A stretch of DNA of 64,000 nt from Xestospongia bergquistia (taxonomy: Eukaryota; Porifera; Demospongiae; Haplosclerida; Petrosiidae), in the NCBI GenBank assembly GCA_963965975.1, contig OZ014419.1, positions 6,652,150 through 6,716,149 on the forward strand, in the 5' to 3' direction. Positions within the stretch are counted from its first letter, which is position 1. Each line of letters starts with the position of its first letter. The notes beneath the pieces are model-generated. The model saw only the letters and a list, made by a program, of their open reading frames with translations, did no database searches and was not told the origin of the DNA. This document shows, piece by piece, positions 54,205 to 64,000 of this stretch. The translations under genes were made by a program, and so were the position numbers.

Positions 54205-54659
54205 CTCACTCTCTCTCTCTCCTTTCACATACACAGTACTAAAGTTCAGTTGTTGATTTTATTAGGGGCGTGGCTCACAAGTTTAATTATGTAGGTATTA
54301 ATCTAATAATATTCATGAGCTATCCTATTGAACCCACAGAAGCTAGGTACTATCATCATAAAAGATGATTAAGAGATGGTGTTAAATTTAAGTATCAATT
54401 TGTAAAAGAAAGAAATTAATGTAATCATTTTGTTATACACTAAGTTACTAAATGTGATTAATACAACACCTTACAGATCTAGAGTGCGTTTAAATCGTTT
54501 GACACATATTTTCTTCTTTTATGTTGTCAGTTAAACTATTTATTCCAATAAAAGATGTACATAGTGAAAGTAAACTATTTAAAATAAAAATACAACAAGT
54601 AATCAATTATTAGTGTCATCCTTCAAAACAAAGAAAGACATGAGCATTATGGAATACGA

Positions 54660-54850
54660 ACTACGACAAAAATAGGCGCCAAATTCACGATTATTGCACA
54701 CTCAAAATTCACGATTTTACTAGTAATTCACGGTTATTGCATATTCAAATTTCACGATTTTACCGGAAATTCGCGATTTTCTCATTTCACAATTCACGAC
54801 TTTACTGTGAATTCACGATTATTGCAATTCGCGAATTCACTATTCTACAG
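54660..54850. repeat. AATTCACGATT short interspersed motif cluster
   Basis: About nine copies of words such as AATTCACGATTATTGCA and ATTCACGATTTTAC, alternating and partly changed to AATTCGCGATT, between two AT-rich spacers upstream of beta-arrestin. It looks like the remains of a short tandem or inverted-repeat element. Confidence 0.7.
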
Positions 54851-55059
54851 GTACAATTAGCAATCTTTGTAAGTATCGATACTCGATAATACTGGAAATT
54901 CCTTCCATTTCAGTATTAAGGTGGGGATGAAGTAGGCGTCACAATTGGGCGTGGTGATGAACAGAATGATTCTCTTCTTATTATATGAAGGTACTTGCTA
55001 AGGTGATGTTCTCAATATACTATTTACTTTTGTTTTCATTTGTGATATTTATGAGATGA

Positions 55060-55077
55060 TGATTATTATTGTTATTA

Positions 55078-55111
<34 letters not shown>

Positions 55112-55113
55112 CT
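55060..55113. repeat. (ATT)n microsatellite
   Basis: GATTATTATTGTTATTATTG grading into a pure ATT run, directly in front of the reverse-transcriptase remnant. Confidence 0.9.
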
Positions 55114-55139
55114 CTCCTCCACATTCTATGGCAATATAC

Positions 55140-55960
55140 CATCTCAAGAGAGGACCCCCTGGCTATGGCCATGTATGGGATAAGCACATTACTATTGATT
55201 GATCACCTTAGGAAAAACAAGTCAGTTGATCAGGTCTAGTATGCTGATGATTCACCTGCTGGTGGTAGTCTTCAGAATTTGAATTTGTGATGGGATCAGC
55301 CAAATACGCTAGCCCAACACTATGGTTACTCTCCAATAATTGGAAGACTCAATTACTTCTAAAACCTGACTTCAACTATGAGGCAAGGAGGGTCTCTGCT
55401 GGTTCTGGGATACAGATTAGTTCAGATGGGTTTGAATATCTTGGAGGTGCTATTGGATCTCACAACTTCATAAGACAAATTGTTTAAAATAAGATCAGTC
55501 TTTGGTGTGAGGAGCTTAACACCCTGAACTTCATCACTAAGTCCCAACCTCATGCTGCTTATGCAGCCTTCACTCACACAGTAATGTCACATTGGACTTA
55601 CTTCTTTCAGATTACAGATTTGTTGGCAACTTTTCTATAAGAGATCCTCCAACCTTTGGAAGAGACGCTGCGATTAAAATTTATTCCCTCCCTATCTGAC
55701 AGAAACCCACCTGGGGAACTGGAACGGGACCTTTTGGCCTTACCAACTCACCTGTGAAGTCTGGGATTACAGAAACCAGCTACTTTTGCATCAGTACAAT
55801 TCTTCAATTTGTGGACCCCTCATTAAACTCATTAACAAGCAATCAACATCTCCAAACCTATTGGACTGTCGCTGGGAACAACTCTGGATCAAAACCTCCA
55901 TTCAAGGAGAAAAGAGGACGTATATGCAACATTTATGCCTCCTTTGTGTGCCACAACATG
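55140..55960 (+). mobile_element. Retroelement reverse-transcriptase fossil
   Basis: Pieces of a reverse transcriptase domain are seen: a YADDSPAGGSL-type active-site region near 55240, a LGGAIGSHNFIRQIV segment near 55440 and later downstream pieces near 55540 and 55680. Segments of this wording are common in RT genes of sponge and cnidarian genomes; the element family (LINE-like or DIRS-like) is not settled from the sequence. The copy is clearly broken in many places and lacks a full 5' part and recognisable termini, so it is an old remnant. Confidence 0.6.
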
Positions 55961-55982
55961 TCAATAGAGCCAAGTCTGCAAC

Positions 55983-55985
55983 AAA

Positions 55986-56022
<37 letters not shown>

Positions 56023-56210
56023 GTTGTTGTTACTGTTGTTGTTATTGTTATTATTATTATCATTATTATTTTAATGGCTATTACTATTACTATTATTATT
56101 TTTGTTAACATTTATTTACTATTATTACCATTATCATTATTAAGTATTAGTAATAGTATTACTATTAGTTTAGTAGTAGTAGTAGTAGTAGTATTGTTAT
56201 TGTTATAAGT
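55983..56210. repeat. TTA/TTG-rich low-complexity tract
   Basis: About 230 bases of ATT, GTT and TAG triplets. It gives long apparent open frames of Ile, Val and Leu, which come from composition alone. Confidence 0.95.
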
Positions 56211-56739
56211 CATTTCTAAATTTTATAATAATTTGAAGTTCACTATTGGTTTCTATATTGTCCACAGAATGTTCAATTAGTTCTTTTCACTGATTCTTGT
56301 TGGTTATGTATGAAATTTTTTTTCTCTGTTATTGATTGGTAATTATATATATTATCACTAATTAATGGTGTTTGCTTAGTAGAACTACCAGTCATTTCAG
56401 AAGTAATTAAAGGGTCAATACTAGGCACACCAAATACATCAAACAGGCACACCAGTCATAGTTATAATAACATGTTATGTTCCTTAAATTATCAAGTATT
56501 GAAAGTAAAAAAGTTGTTCTTCAGAAGTTGTTATATTTTACAAAGTCTGCCTATTATTTCAATAGATAATTTGTGTCAAAAGTCTTAACATCTGTGCAGC
56601 AGTCTTTAAAATCAATTTTCTATGAGTGTAAATAGCTTATGTAGTAGATGATGAGGTTTTACACAAGATATGTTTGATCGGTACATTAGTAATAAAATTA
56701 ACATGACAAAAATTACATTACCTAATCGTTATGATTAGA

Positions 56740-57590
56740 AATGTGATAAAACCTAATGTCCAAACATAAAGCCTTAAGATATCTATAGCAGATCTTAAAC
56801 AATTAATTTCTATTAGTCAAAGTCATCAATTGACACAGGATTAATTTGACACAGGATTAATTTGAAAAGTCAATTTTAATTACCAATTCACCTTAGAGAA
56901 ACAACACCTCAATAATCATAATTACAAGAGCCTTAAGCCCTAATGCCGAACTTAAAGTCTTAAAATCTCTATCGCAATCCTTAAACCCTAGTTTATATGA
57001 GTGAAAATGACCAATAGAGTAGATACTGAAGTTTTGTGACAAAATATCTTTCAAAGTGACATTGTTAACAAATTCATATGAGAAGAATGACATGACCTTA
57101 ATTGTATGATTGCAATGGCCTTAAACCCTAATCACCATGCAGAAAACCTTAAGATGTCTATGGCAGTCCTTAAAGTCTAATTTTTATGAGTCAACCCTAA
57201 TATGCCAACATCAAGCCTTAAGATTTCTATTGCAAACTTTAATTGATCCCTCCTTTATATGAGTAAAGTAGCGAATGAAGTATATACTGAAGTTTGGTAC
57301 AATATATATATATATATATGAGAAAAATGACATCATCCTAATTGATATGATTAGAGTAAATTTAAACCCTAATTGCCAAAGATAAAGCTTAAAGTGGCTA
57401 TGACATCCCTTATACCTTAATTATTTTGTGTGAAAATGGAGTAAATATTGAAGTTTAGGCACAAGATATCTTTGGAAAGTGATGTTAGTAACCAATTCAC
57501 TTGTGAAATATGACATCATCCTAACTGGCATGATTACAATGCCTAATCGTCAAACATAAAGCAAGTCTATGGCAGTCCTTAACTCAAACT
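56740..57590. repeat. Degenerate tandem repeat, period about 170-186 bases
   Basis: Six recognisable starts of the form CCCTAATxxCCAAACATAAAG followed by a CTTAAGATxTCTATxGCAGTCCTTAA core lie at about 56752, 56938, 57124, 57194, 57365 and 57541. Spacings are 186, 186, 70, 171 and 176. A TATGAGTxAAAxTG block and a GTAGATACTGAAGTTT block recur between them. The copies have drifted well apart, so the array is old. Confidence 0.75.
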
Positions 57591-57603
57591 ATACAATACT
57601 TTG

Positions 57604-58012
57604 ATAAAAAGGTGAGCTTGATCAACTATTGAACAGACTTCAAACTCTTGGTGTGACAGATGCCATGAAGTCTCACCCAATTAGTACTGATCCTTTATGC
57701 CCTACTGAATTGACTCCAGGTATTGATTGAATAGAAGAGTCAACAGTATGTGTAATCTGTGGTAATGTTGTTTATTCTTCTATTCCTAATTAGGACTATC
57801 AAGTCACTGTTTCAAAACTGAGTTGGCTACTCTGAGAATTCAAGTCATAGAAAGGAGAAAGAAATGTCAACGTATGTACATTTGGTGACTATTTAAGGAC
57901 TTCAGTAATCCAGCAACCTTGTATCCAACAGCTTCTACATGTACTATTCACTTTCTCACTCACTCTACCTACACAATACTACAATGACTATAATCAATTT
58001 AAACTCAAGGTG
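57604..58012 (+). pseudogene. Fragment of a HECT-gene 3' end (paralogue of 62783-63540)
   Basis: 57604-57725 reads ELDQLLNRLQTLGV and MKSHPIS, as in the HECT gene at 62783-62850. The following 150 bases, including the intron-like GTATTGATTGAATAGA and the block CAAGTCATAGAAAGGAGAAA, also match 62909-63055. 57919-58012 matches the HECT C-lobe end (63451-63535), including the TCTACATGTACT that holds the catalytic cysteine codon. No upstream domain is present, and part of the sequence between the blocks is missing, so it is a truncated pseudogene copy. Confidence 0.8.
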
Positions 58013-58359
58013 GGTTATCTGTGTGTGCTTAATAAAGATGGATGGTTGGATTGAAAGCATAGACAAATTTGAGAAGGAATAGAGATGATTAAGAGAATCT
58101 GTCCCTCGAGTTCTATAGGCACTACGAAGGCTCTTATAAGGGAGCTGACCATTAATTTTGTTTGGAAGCATGCGTATACCTAGAATTGCTGGTTCCTAAT
58201 TGCTGGGACTTCACTCCTGTGACTGGAGTAGTCCACCAACTGATTGTTCAATTAACTACTGATTCAGTGATATAACTAATCAAAATTTGGATGACCTAGT
58301 TAACGAGATTGTAACACGCTTACCTGCTAGTAATGTGCAATCAATACAGACCCTGCTTA

Positions 58360-59165
58360 AAGGAAATGGTGGGATATTGCTAAAAGAAAATGGTCTATTC
58401 ATTGCATTGACTCCTTGGGACTTGAAACTAGGCTACATAAAACTCTGATTGTCGGCAATATAATGTTGGCACATTGATGGATATTATAAAAGTATAAGGT
58501 GGCGGTGAGTAATACATTGCAGTATAGATGGACATTGCTGAGTTCCAGTTTACTGAAATGTAACCTCTAGTGACAAAGCTGTGACTGTTTTTAATGAATT
58601 TTTGCAAGTTGTTGAGTGTTATGGATTACCAATTTGTGTACGTTTGGACCATGGACGAGAAAATTTCTAGTTGGACACTTCATGCTTGAGCATTCCGAGA
58701 GAGGTCCAGAGAGAGGAAGTTTCATTTGTGGTAGAAGTGTCCACAAATAAAGAAGACAGCTTTTATGAAGTGATCTTTTCATGGCTGCATTAGTTTCTGT
58801 TACTTCCTGTTTATTTGCTGGAAGAAGTGGGTCTATTAGATCCAGTTAGTGAAGTTGATGTATGTGTACTTCACTTTGTTTATCTATGTAGAAACCACTT
58901 TTTCTTTTGAAGTCTAACAAAAAAAAGAAAAGACGGCTGAGTACAGCTGAGAAGAAAATACTCATTTCAATGTGTTCATTCGTTGTCTTTGCTATATTTA
59001 CTTCAGTACATACTGGGTATGTCACAGCTATAGCTGAAAAATTTATTGCTGCAATACAATGTTAAGTAGCCGTGTTTCGTGAGGCATGGTGTAATCATCC
59101 TCTCAGTATAGCACACAACCAAACGCCACATCAGCTACGGATTCTCAGAACGCCTCAAGCTAGGA
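58360..59165 (+). mobile_element. Integrase (rve-type) element fossil
   Basis: Pieces of a DDE integrase are visible: a region with VxxYGLPI-like and RLDHGxEN-like wording near 58615-58665, MLEHxERGPERGSFICGRSV near 58685, and FREAWCNHPLSIAHNQTPHQ near 59075. These match the integrase-core genes that are frequent in sponge, cnidarian and fish genomes, where the parent element (Ginger-like DNA transposon or a retroelement) is not always clear. It is broken in several places, without recognised terminal repeats, and old. Confidence 0.65.
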
Positions 59166-59625
59166 TGGAAACACCAACTAGCAGGGTAGTACTAGGAGTT
59201 ACTGGAATTACTGAAATATGTATATTTTGTAATTAGTGCCATGTTATACAATACGTGGGTTAGTCCATGTAATGTATAAAGCATAATATTAACTATTACT
59301 CATCATGACATCAGTTACAACAAGTACATGTGACCTTGATTACTGTACATGATGTAAAGATGTCATTTATTAATGCATTAACTTTATTGAGGTTGGGTAT
59401 TAAATTTTCACAGATAATGTTGGGAACAGTTTGTATATCTTTTATTAAATATTTACCATATCCAGAACTTCTTGTATTAACAATAAGATTAAAAATGTAT
59501 TTTGAAATCACCAATTAATAACAGAGTAAATGACAAATAAGGAAAAGAACTAATATGAAAATTTTGAGATGATATAAGAGACCGATAGTGAACTTCATAT
59601 TATTATATAAAATTATAAAAACGAC

Positions 59626-59631
<6 letters not shown>

Positions 59632-59699
<68 letters not shown>

Positions 59700-59710
59700 T
59701 ATAATAATAG
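59632..59710. repeat. (TAA)n microsatellite
   Basis: About twenty-four TAA/AAT units, 220 bases before the HECT gene start. Confidence 0.95.
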
Positions 59711-59929
59711 ATCTAGTCACAGTTCAGTGACCAATCAGATTTTGCTATGTCAATCTTTGTTGTACCGCCAAAAAAGTATCTAGAAAGTAGAAACGAACGT
59801 CTTCCTACTGTTTGCTAAGTCTTTATAGTGGTACGAAGATAAGTTTGAAGTTTGAGAGAGGTTGTCTGTAAGTATCAACTGTCAAGTGTTTACGTTTTAC
59901 CAACTTATTTAACTAGGGTAGTTTCAAAC

Positions 59930-61360
59930 ATGGCAGGTTTTTTTTCACAGGATCTTGTTGAAAAGGCTCAAGAGGCAATAAGAATTATGGAGTCATTTAC
60001 CTTGCCTACTCCATCATTAGCATCTCAAGGCCCTACTACTAGCTCTGGTGAGACTGAACTATGTATGTATACTATACATGCATACCGCGTATGTCTAGTC
60101 ACTTGCATTCACAAAGACAAAAGCATGATCAGCTGGCATACCAGAAAAATATCAACTAATGTAAACTTTTGCCCCTATGTAGTTATTGCTATCATAGTAT
60201 AAGGAACACCTGCATGCAGGTATATAGGTTGATAAATGACCTTTCATGTATGCCTACCTATGTATGTATAGGTAATGCAGGGGATACGGTGATTCAACAA
60301 ACATGTGATATTGCACTGAGCAATCTCCGAAGGGCCAGGGAAGCCCTCACTGCTAGAGTTCGAGAATCGAGAAATGAAAGTTCTTTCAGCAGAGAATTTA
60401 CCCGAGCATCACCTTTCTTAGGACAGAAGAGAAGCTCTGTGAACCAACTGGACAAGCGACCATGTAAACGTGCAGCAAGGACACGGACACAAAAATTTGT
60501 TTGTTTAAGTCATTGTGCTCAAGATATCATACCAACTACTGATGCAGAGAAAGATGCTTTGTTGGGAGCTGGGCTTGGGGAAAAGAAGATTGTTGTTGAA
60601 AATGTTGACTGCTCAGGGGAAGAGTTTTGTGAGCTATTACATGCAGCATTTCCAAAATTAAAAGATTCTGGTGGCTTCATATTTGCAAAGTGCAAATGTA
60701 ATTCGCGGTTTTTAGAACGACTCTCATCAATGTGTTTAACCTCACCAAGAGCTTTACAAGAAGAAATTGGTAACTCTAGAACATACATTATTCCATTGGA
60801 GAGAGATTTAGACTTGACACCCTGCCATCTTCCACCTTGGGTAAGGCTTGCTGATTGTTAATCTCAACATATTTATTTATCATACATGTACATATAGCCT
60901 GTGGTGAAGTGCCTATCGTGTGCTAAAGACATTCCTGTTACAGTGTTTTGTCATCATTTGTCATCATGTATAAAGTCAAGGTGAGATGTCTACTATGCTT
61001 ATGGTTTGAGTTGATTATATGTCATGTAGGAGAGGGCTAGAGGAGGATATGCAACAATCAAGTGATGAGGATTTAGACCCACCCCCACCAACCTTTGTTC
61101 ATCTTCCACATCCTTCCATGTCATCAAGTAATGTTGAGCTTCTCGATGAAGAGTCTGATCTGGAAATTGAAGAGACAGAAGATGCAATTGTCACACATAC
61201 ACTTGAGCTAAGCATTAATGAATTTGATGAAGTTGGCAGGTAATGCTGCATATAGTTAGAGCTTATACTTTCCATACTTTCTCTCTCTCTCCAGAGATGG
61301 AGAGAATCTACTAGAGAGACAAGCAAACAAAATTGGATACTTACAACAACATAATGCTTA
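59930..61360 (+). CDS. G2E3-like HECT gene, intact N-terminal part
   Basis: Exons 59930-60047, 60272-60840, 60898-60960 or so, 61030-61239 and 61295-61360 join in frame. The protein starts MAGFFSQDLVEKAQEAIRIM; a basic low-complexity segment is followed by a domain with FCELLHAAFPKLKDSGGFIF and TYIIPLERDLDL, the wording of the N-terminal domain in G2/M-phase-specific E3 ligase-like (G2E3-like) proteins. Next is CLSCAKDIPVTVFCHHLSSC, a Cys2-His-Cys zinc motif that resembles UBZ fingers, and an acidic stretch. The exon at 61295 ends in TAG, giving a short form. Splicing the 61239 donor to 61767 instead stays in frame and leads into the HECT part. No function is shown; a role in ubiquitin binding is inferred. 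Confidence 0.7.
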
Positions 61361-61466
61361 GGATGAAGAATAATGAAAACACAAGCAAGAACAATGTAAT
61401 AAAAAATTGATAATGAATGGACTATTTTAGTTATTTCTGCATTCCTGCCTTATAATTTAATGGCCA

Positions 61467-61467
<1 letters not shown>

Positions 61468-61518
<51 letters not shown>
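61468..61518. repeat. (TA)n microsatellite
   Basis: About 25 TA units in the intron between the short-form last exon and the HECT exons. Confidence 0.95.
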
Positions 61519-61523
<5 letters not shown>

Positions 61524-61766
61524 TACATATAGTTAGTCAGTGTGTTATTTTATAATTATGTAATTGACATTTGTTAAGTCACTAATCAACTACACTGATG
61601 AAATGTAATTGAATTATATGAAACCTCTATCCTCTAACATCTACATCATAAAGTCTATTCACTTCTCATGTGACAAAGGCAAATGTTAAAGACAGTTGTA
61701 TCTCTGTCAGTCTTGTCTGAATACATTAATATAGTTAGAGCTTTTAAACCTCTCTTGTCTCTGTAG

Positions 61767-63576
61767 TTATTCAATGGAAGACATCATACAAAGGTTGTCC
61801 AGAAAAGTGGAGCAATATGATGAATTTTTATTGGAAGTTGACAGAGAATGTGTACTTGCAGACGGTTTTAAAATTGTGAACAATTGCGACTTTTCTCCCA
61901 CTAAACTTATCAAAGTATGTACAAGTTGTATTTTCACATAAACTAGACTTTCTTCAATAGGTTGTCTTCAAAGGAAAACAGGGTGAAGATGGTGGAGGAC
62001 TGGGAAGAGAACTTTGGCACCTTTTAAAAGTAGTTCGACATGATATTTTTGGTCTTCAGGTATATAATGCATGAAATCATTTGAATGATGTTGACAGTTT
62101 TAAACATATAATGTCTGTTGCTGCTAATGATTTTCTCTCAACTCCATTGTAGACAAATGTTTTTTACAAAATTGGCTCTTTGATGTCTGAATCTCTTAGT
62201 CAAGGAGGATCAGGCTATCCTTATATCTGTAAAAGGGTTTATACGATTACCTTTGTGGCAAGGAGCTTAACGAAATCACTATTGACTATACTATTATACC
62301 TAATTATGACATCAAGCTATTAGTAAGCAAGGTAAATAAGTCATGATGACTATGTTATAGGTACTTCTAATTTAAGAGTGTATTCAGCTGAGATTTACTG
62401 AACTAGCCTAATTTTGTTGTGTAGTTTCTTTATTTTATGTTAAAAAAAGAATCACAGTACTATTCCCACAATACAACTTTATAATTTGTTTATAACTTTC
62501 CTACTTAAGCAGTTAGGGACACTTTTCCAATCTCTCTTATTTATGGACTTGTTAATTGTTGTCTTAGATGATAGATGCTGTCAGCAATGAGCAGATCCAA
62601 GTCCTATCAATGGATGCAATAGAAGTACTGTCCTACTGTGGGTTCAATAAGAGTCCCACAACATTGACACTTGAAGATCGTTCTACCTTAGTGCATAGAA
62701 TCACAATGTACTATACAATACTTGAAGATCGTTCTACCTTAGTGCATAGAATCACAATGTACTATACAATACTTCGATCAAAAGCCGAGCTTGATCAACT
62801 ATTGAATGGACTTCAAACTCTTGGTGTGCCAGATGACATGAAGTCTCACCCGATTAGTCTTAGAACTCCTCTTCACTGCTCCTTCACACTCTAATGAATT
62901 GACTTCAGGTATTGATTGAATAGAAAAGTCGATAGTACATATAATCTGTGGTAATGATTTTGCTCTTTTATTTCTAATAGTGAGTATCAAGTCACTGTTT
63001 CAAAACCGAGTTCACTACTCTGAGAATTCAAGTCATAGAAAGGAGAAAGAGATGGCAACGTACATACTTTTTGGTGACTGCAAAAGTAAGCATCCTATTT
63101 ATTAAAAATAAATATTCATTTACCAATAATGTCAATACTTTCTGGTGATGGGGTTGGCCTTGTGGTTTATAGCTCACTAAGTAATGACATGATTGAGTTA
63201 GTTTCAGCCTCCATTGTCTTAGTGGTTTCTTTGATATCATTTCATTAGTCACTTTATGTATACATTTACTAAGATTAGTTGTAAAGTTTGCATATACTGT
63301 TTATATACTTTCAATATACTTTCACATTCCTTACAGGTGGGAGTAATGAAGTTTCCTTAAAGGACATTCTGAGTTTTTACTGGTTCATCAGCTGTACCTC
63401 CACTCGAGTTTGATATAGATCCAACTCTGTCATTCAGCGACGATGCAGTCTATCCAACAGCCTCTACATGTACTTTCACACTCACTCTACCTACACGATA
63501 TTACATTGACTATAATCAATTTAAACTCAAAATGGATCAGGCCTTTACTTGTCATGGTGGGTTTGGTGTAGTTTGA
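61767..63576 (+). pseudogene. HECT ubiquitin-ligase domain of the G2E3-like gene, decayed
   Basis: Exons at 61767-61914, 61961-62059, 62153-62331, 62568-62880 and a last one at about 63336-63576 carry a HECT domain: VVFKGKQGEDGGGLGRELWH, NVFYKIGSLMSESLSQGG, IEVLSYCGFNKSPTTL, AELDQLLNGLQTLGVPDDMK, and the C-lobe DPTLSFSDDAVYPTASTCTF with the expected catalytic cysteine and the GFGVV end. The frame shifts at least three times against the family: near 62243-62247 (before LCGKELNEI), near 62860 (before APSHSNELTS) and near 63378 (before TGSSAVPPLEF). A 51-base in-frame tandem duplication lies at 62673-62774. A shortened product or a pseudogene is likely; sequencing error is possible but unlikely at three points. 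Confidence 0.7.
62673..62774 (+). repeat. 51-base tandem duplication inside the HECT exon
   Basis: Two identical copies of a 51-base unit, which adds LEDRSTLVHRITMYYTI a second time in frame. The identity means the duplication is recent. Confidence 0.95.
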
Positions 63577-63814
63577 TTAATGTTATGTTCAATACATTTA
63601 TGCTCTTGATAAAAACTAGTTTATCTTATGCTCAATCTATCTTACGTTCATTGTATTCATTTTATGTTTTTTTGGACAGTGTAGTCTCTGCAATATATAC
63701 ACTTGATGAATTTTTGGTGAAAACCATTTTGTCAATGAATAGTTTATTTCACACTCAATCTGTTTATATTTTTGGAAGGGAATCATAATTATTTTTTTGA
63801 AAAAGGGAAAATGT
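63577..63814. other. Convergent spacer after the HECT gene
   Basis: AT-rich 3' sequence with no gene seen on either strand; short T and A runs near 63790. Confidence 0.5.
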
Positions 63815-64000
63815 TTATGTAACTGTTCGTGGTGGAGAGTGGCAACTTGAGATGAAGCCTTTCGCTAAGATGTAGTGTTCTACACCAAATTTTGTGTCTG
63901 GATACTGTTGAAGTTCTTTTGTTAACGAGACTCTTTGATGTTCAGTTAAGAAATTAGATGGAAGATCAGGAACAATTACAGTATTACTATCATCATCACT
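63815..64000 (-). CDS. C-terminal exon of an unidentified gene (cut by window end)
   Basis: On the minus strand the sequence is open from the window edge to a TAA at 63815-63817, 61 codons. It starts with SDDDSNTVIVPDLPSNFLTE and ends SSCHSPPRTVT. Codon use and the lack of stops suggest coding sequence, although a random open stretch of this length is possible in one frame. I do not recognise the family. It would be convergent with the HECT gene. Confidence 0.4.
   Translation of the reverse strand, partial: SDDDSNTVIVPDLPSNFLTEHQRVSLTKELQQYPDTKFGVEHYILAKGFISSCHSPPRTVT

Noticed and set aside
55754-56208. Open frames with Leu, Ile and Val runs
   Set aside because: Come from the ATT/GTT triplet tract and overlap the retroelement fossil.
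56750-57560. AAACCCTAA-type words suggesting telomere-like repeats
   Set aside because: They occur once per 170-186-base unit and are not in tandem, so they are part of a degenerate satellite-like array, not telomeric DNA.

Overview
The window is animal nuclear DNA. It is AT-rich and gene-dense, with many short GT-AG introns (one of 49 bases) and simple repeats inside introns. Gene content (CCDC39, inversin, beta-arrestin, PEX1, glycogenin, ENOX, a NALF/FAM155 protein), the compactness, and a G2E3-like HECT gene next to rve-type integrase fossils all suggest a demosponge such as Amphimedon. The species call is inference; no search was run.

Layout. 1-2353: non-coding DNA, then the last exon of an axonemal dynein heavy chain (+). 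3512-5968: a PH+PTB adaptor of the DOK/IRS type (-). 6327-12121: CCDC39 (+). 12345-15549: ENOX (+). 15819-22399: PEX1 (-). 22716-23698: RPP38 (+). 23725-25887: RNase H2 subunit B (-). 25986-27177: NALF/Mid1-like (+). 27486-29416: GPR180 (-). 29594-31057: glycogenin (+). 31465-33712: TSC22-family protein (+). 34025-36290: SLC2A13-like transporter (-). 36516-37600: SERP1/RAMP4 (+). 37874-41242: TMCO3 (-). 41456-42712: membrane-anchored JmjC protein (-). 42770-43608: AP-1 sigma (+). 44131-45380: RHBDD1 rhomboid (-). 45574-50217: inversin (+). 50448-54204: beta-arrestin (-). 54205-59929: repeats and transposon fossils. 59930-63576: a G2E3-like HECT gene with a decayed catalytic domain (+). 63815-64000: the end of an unidentified minus-strand exon.

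From 2 to 54 kb the genes almost alternate in strand. Start codons of divergent pairs lie 57 to 358 bases apart, and stop codons of convergent pairs can be as close as 26 bases. Promoters must therefore be shared and some 3' ends must overlap. The genes do not form one pathway. Two loose themes recur: cilia (dynein, CCDC39, inversin) and ER or membrane traffic (SERP1, RHBDD1, AP1S, arrestin).

The best leads are an RFX X-box 63 bases before CCDC39; one minisatellite family present as 55-base units in a CCDC39 intron and 60-base units in a SERP1 intron; a perfect NRF1 palindrome before ENOX; a 57-base bidirectional promoter beside an exon that codes only for the start Met of AP1S; and a HECT gene whose 3' part is duplicated and frameshifted. 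I did not find a clearly new molecular system.
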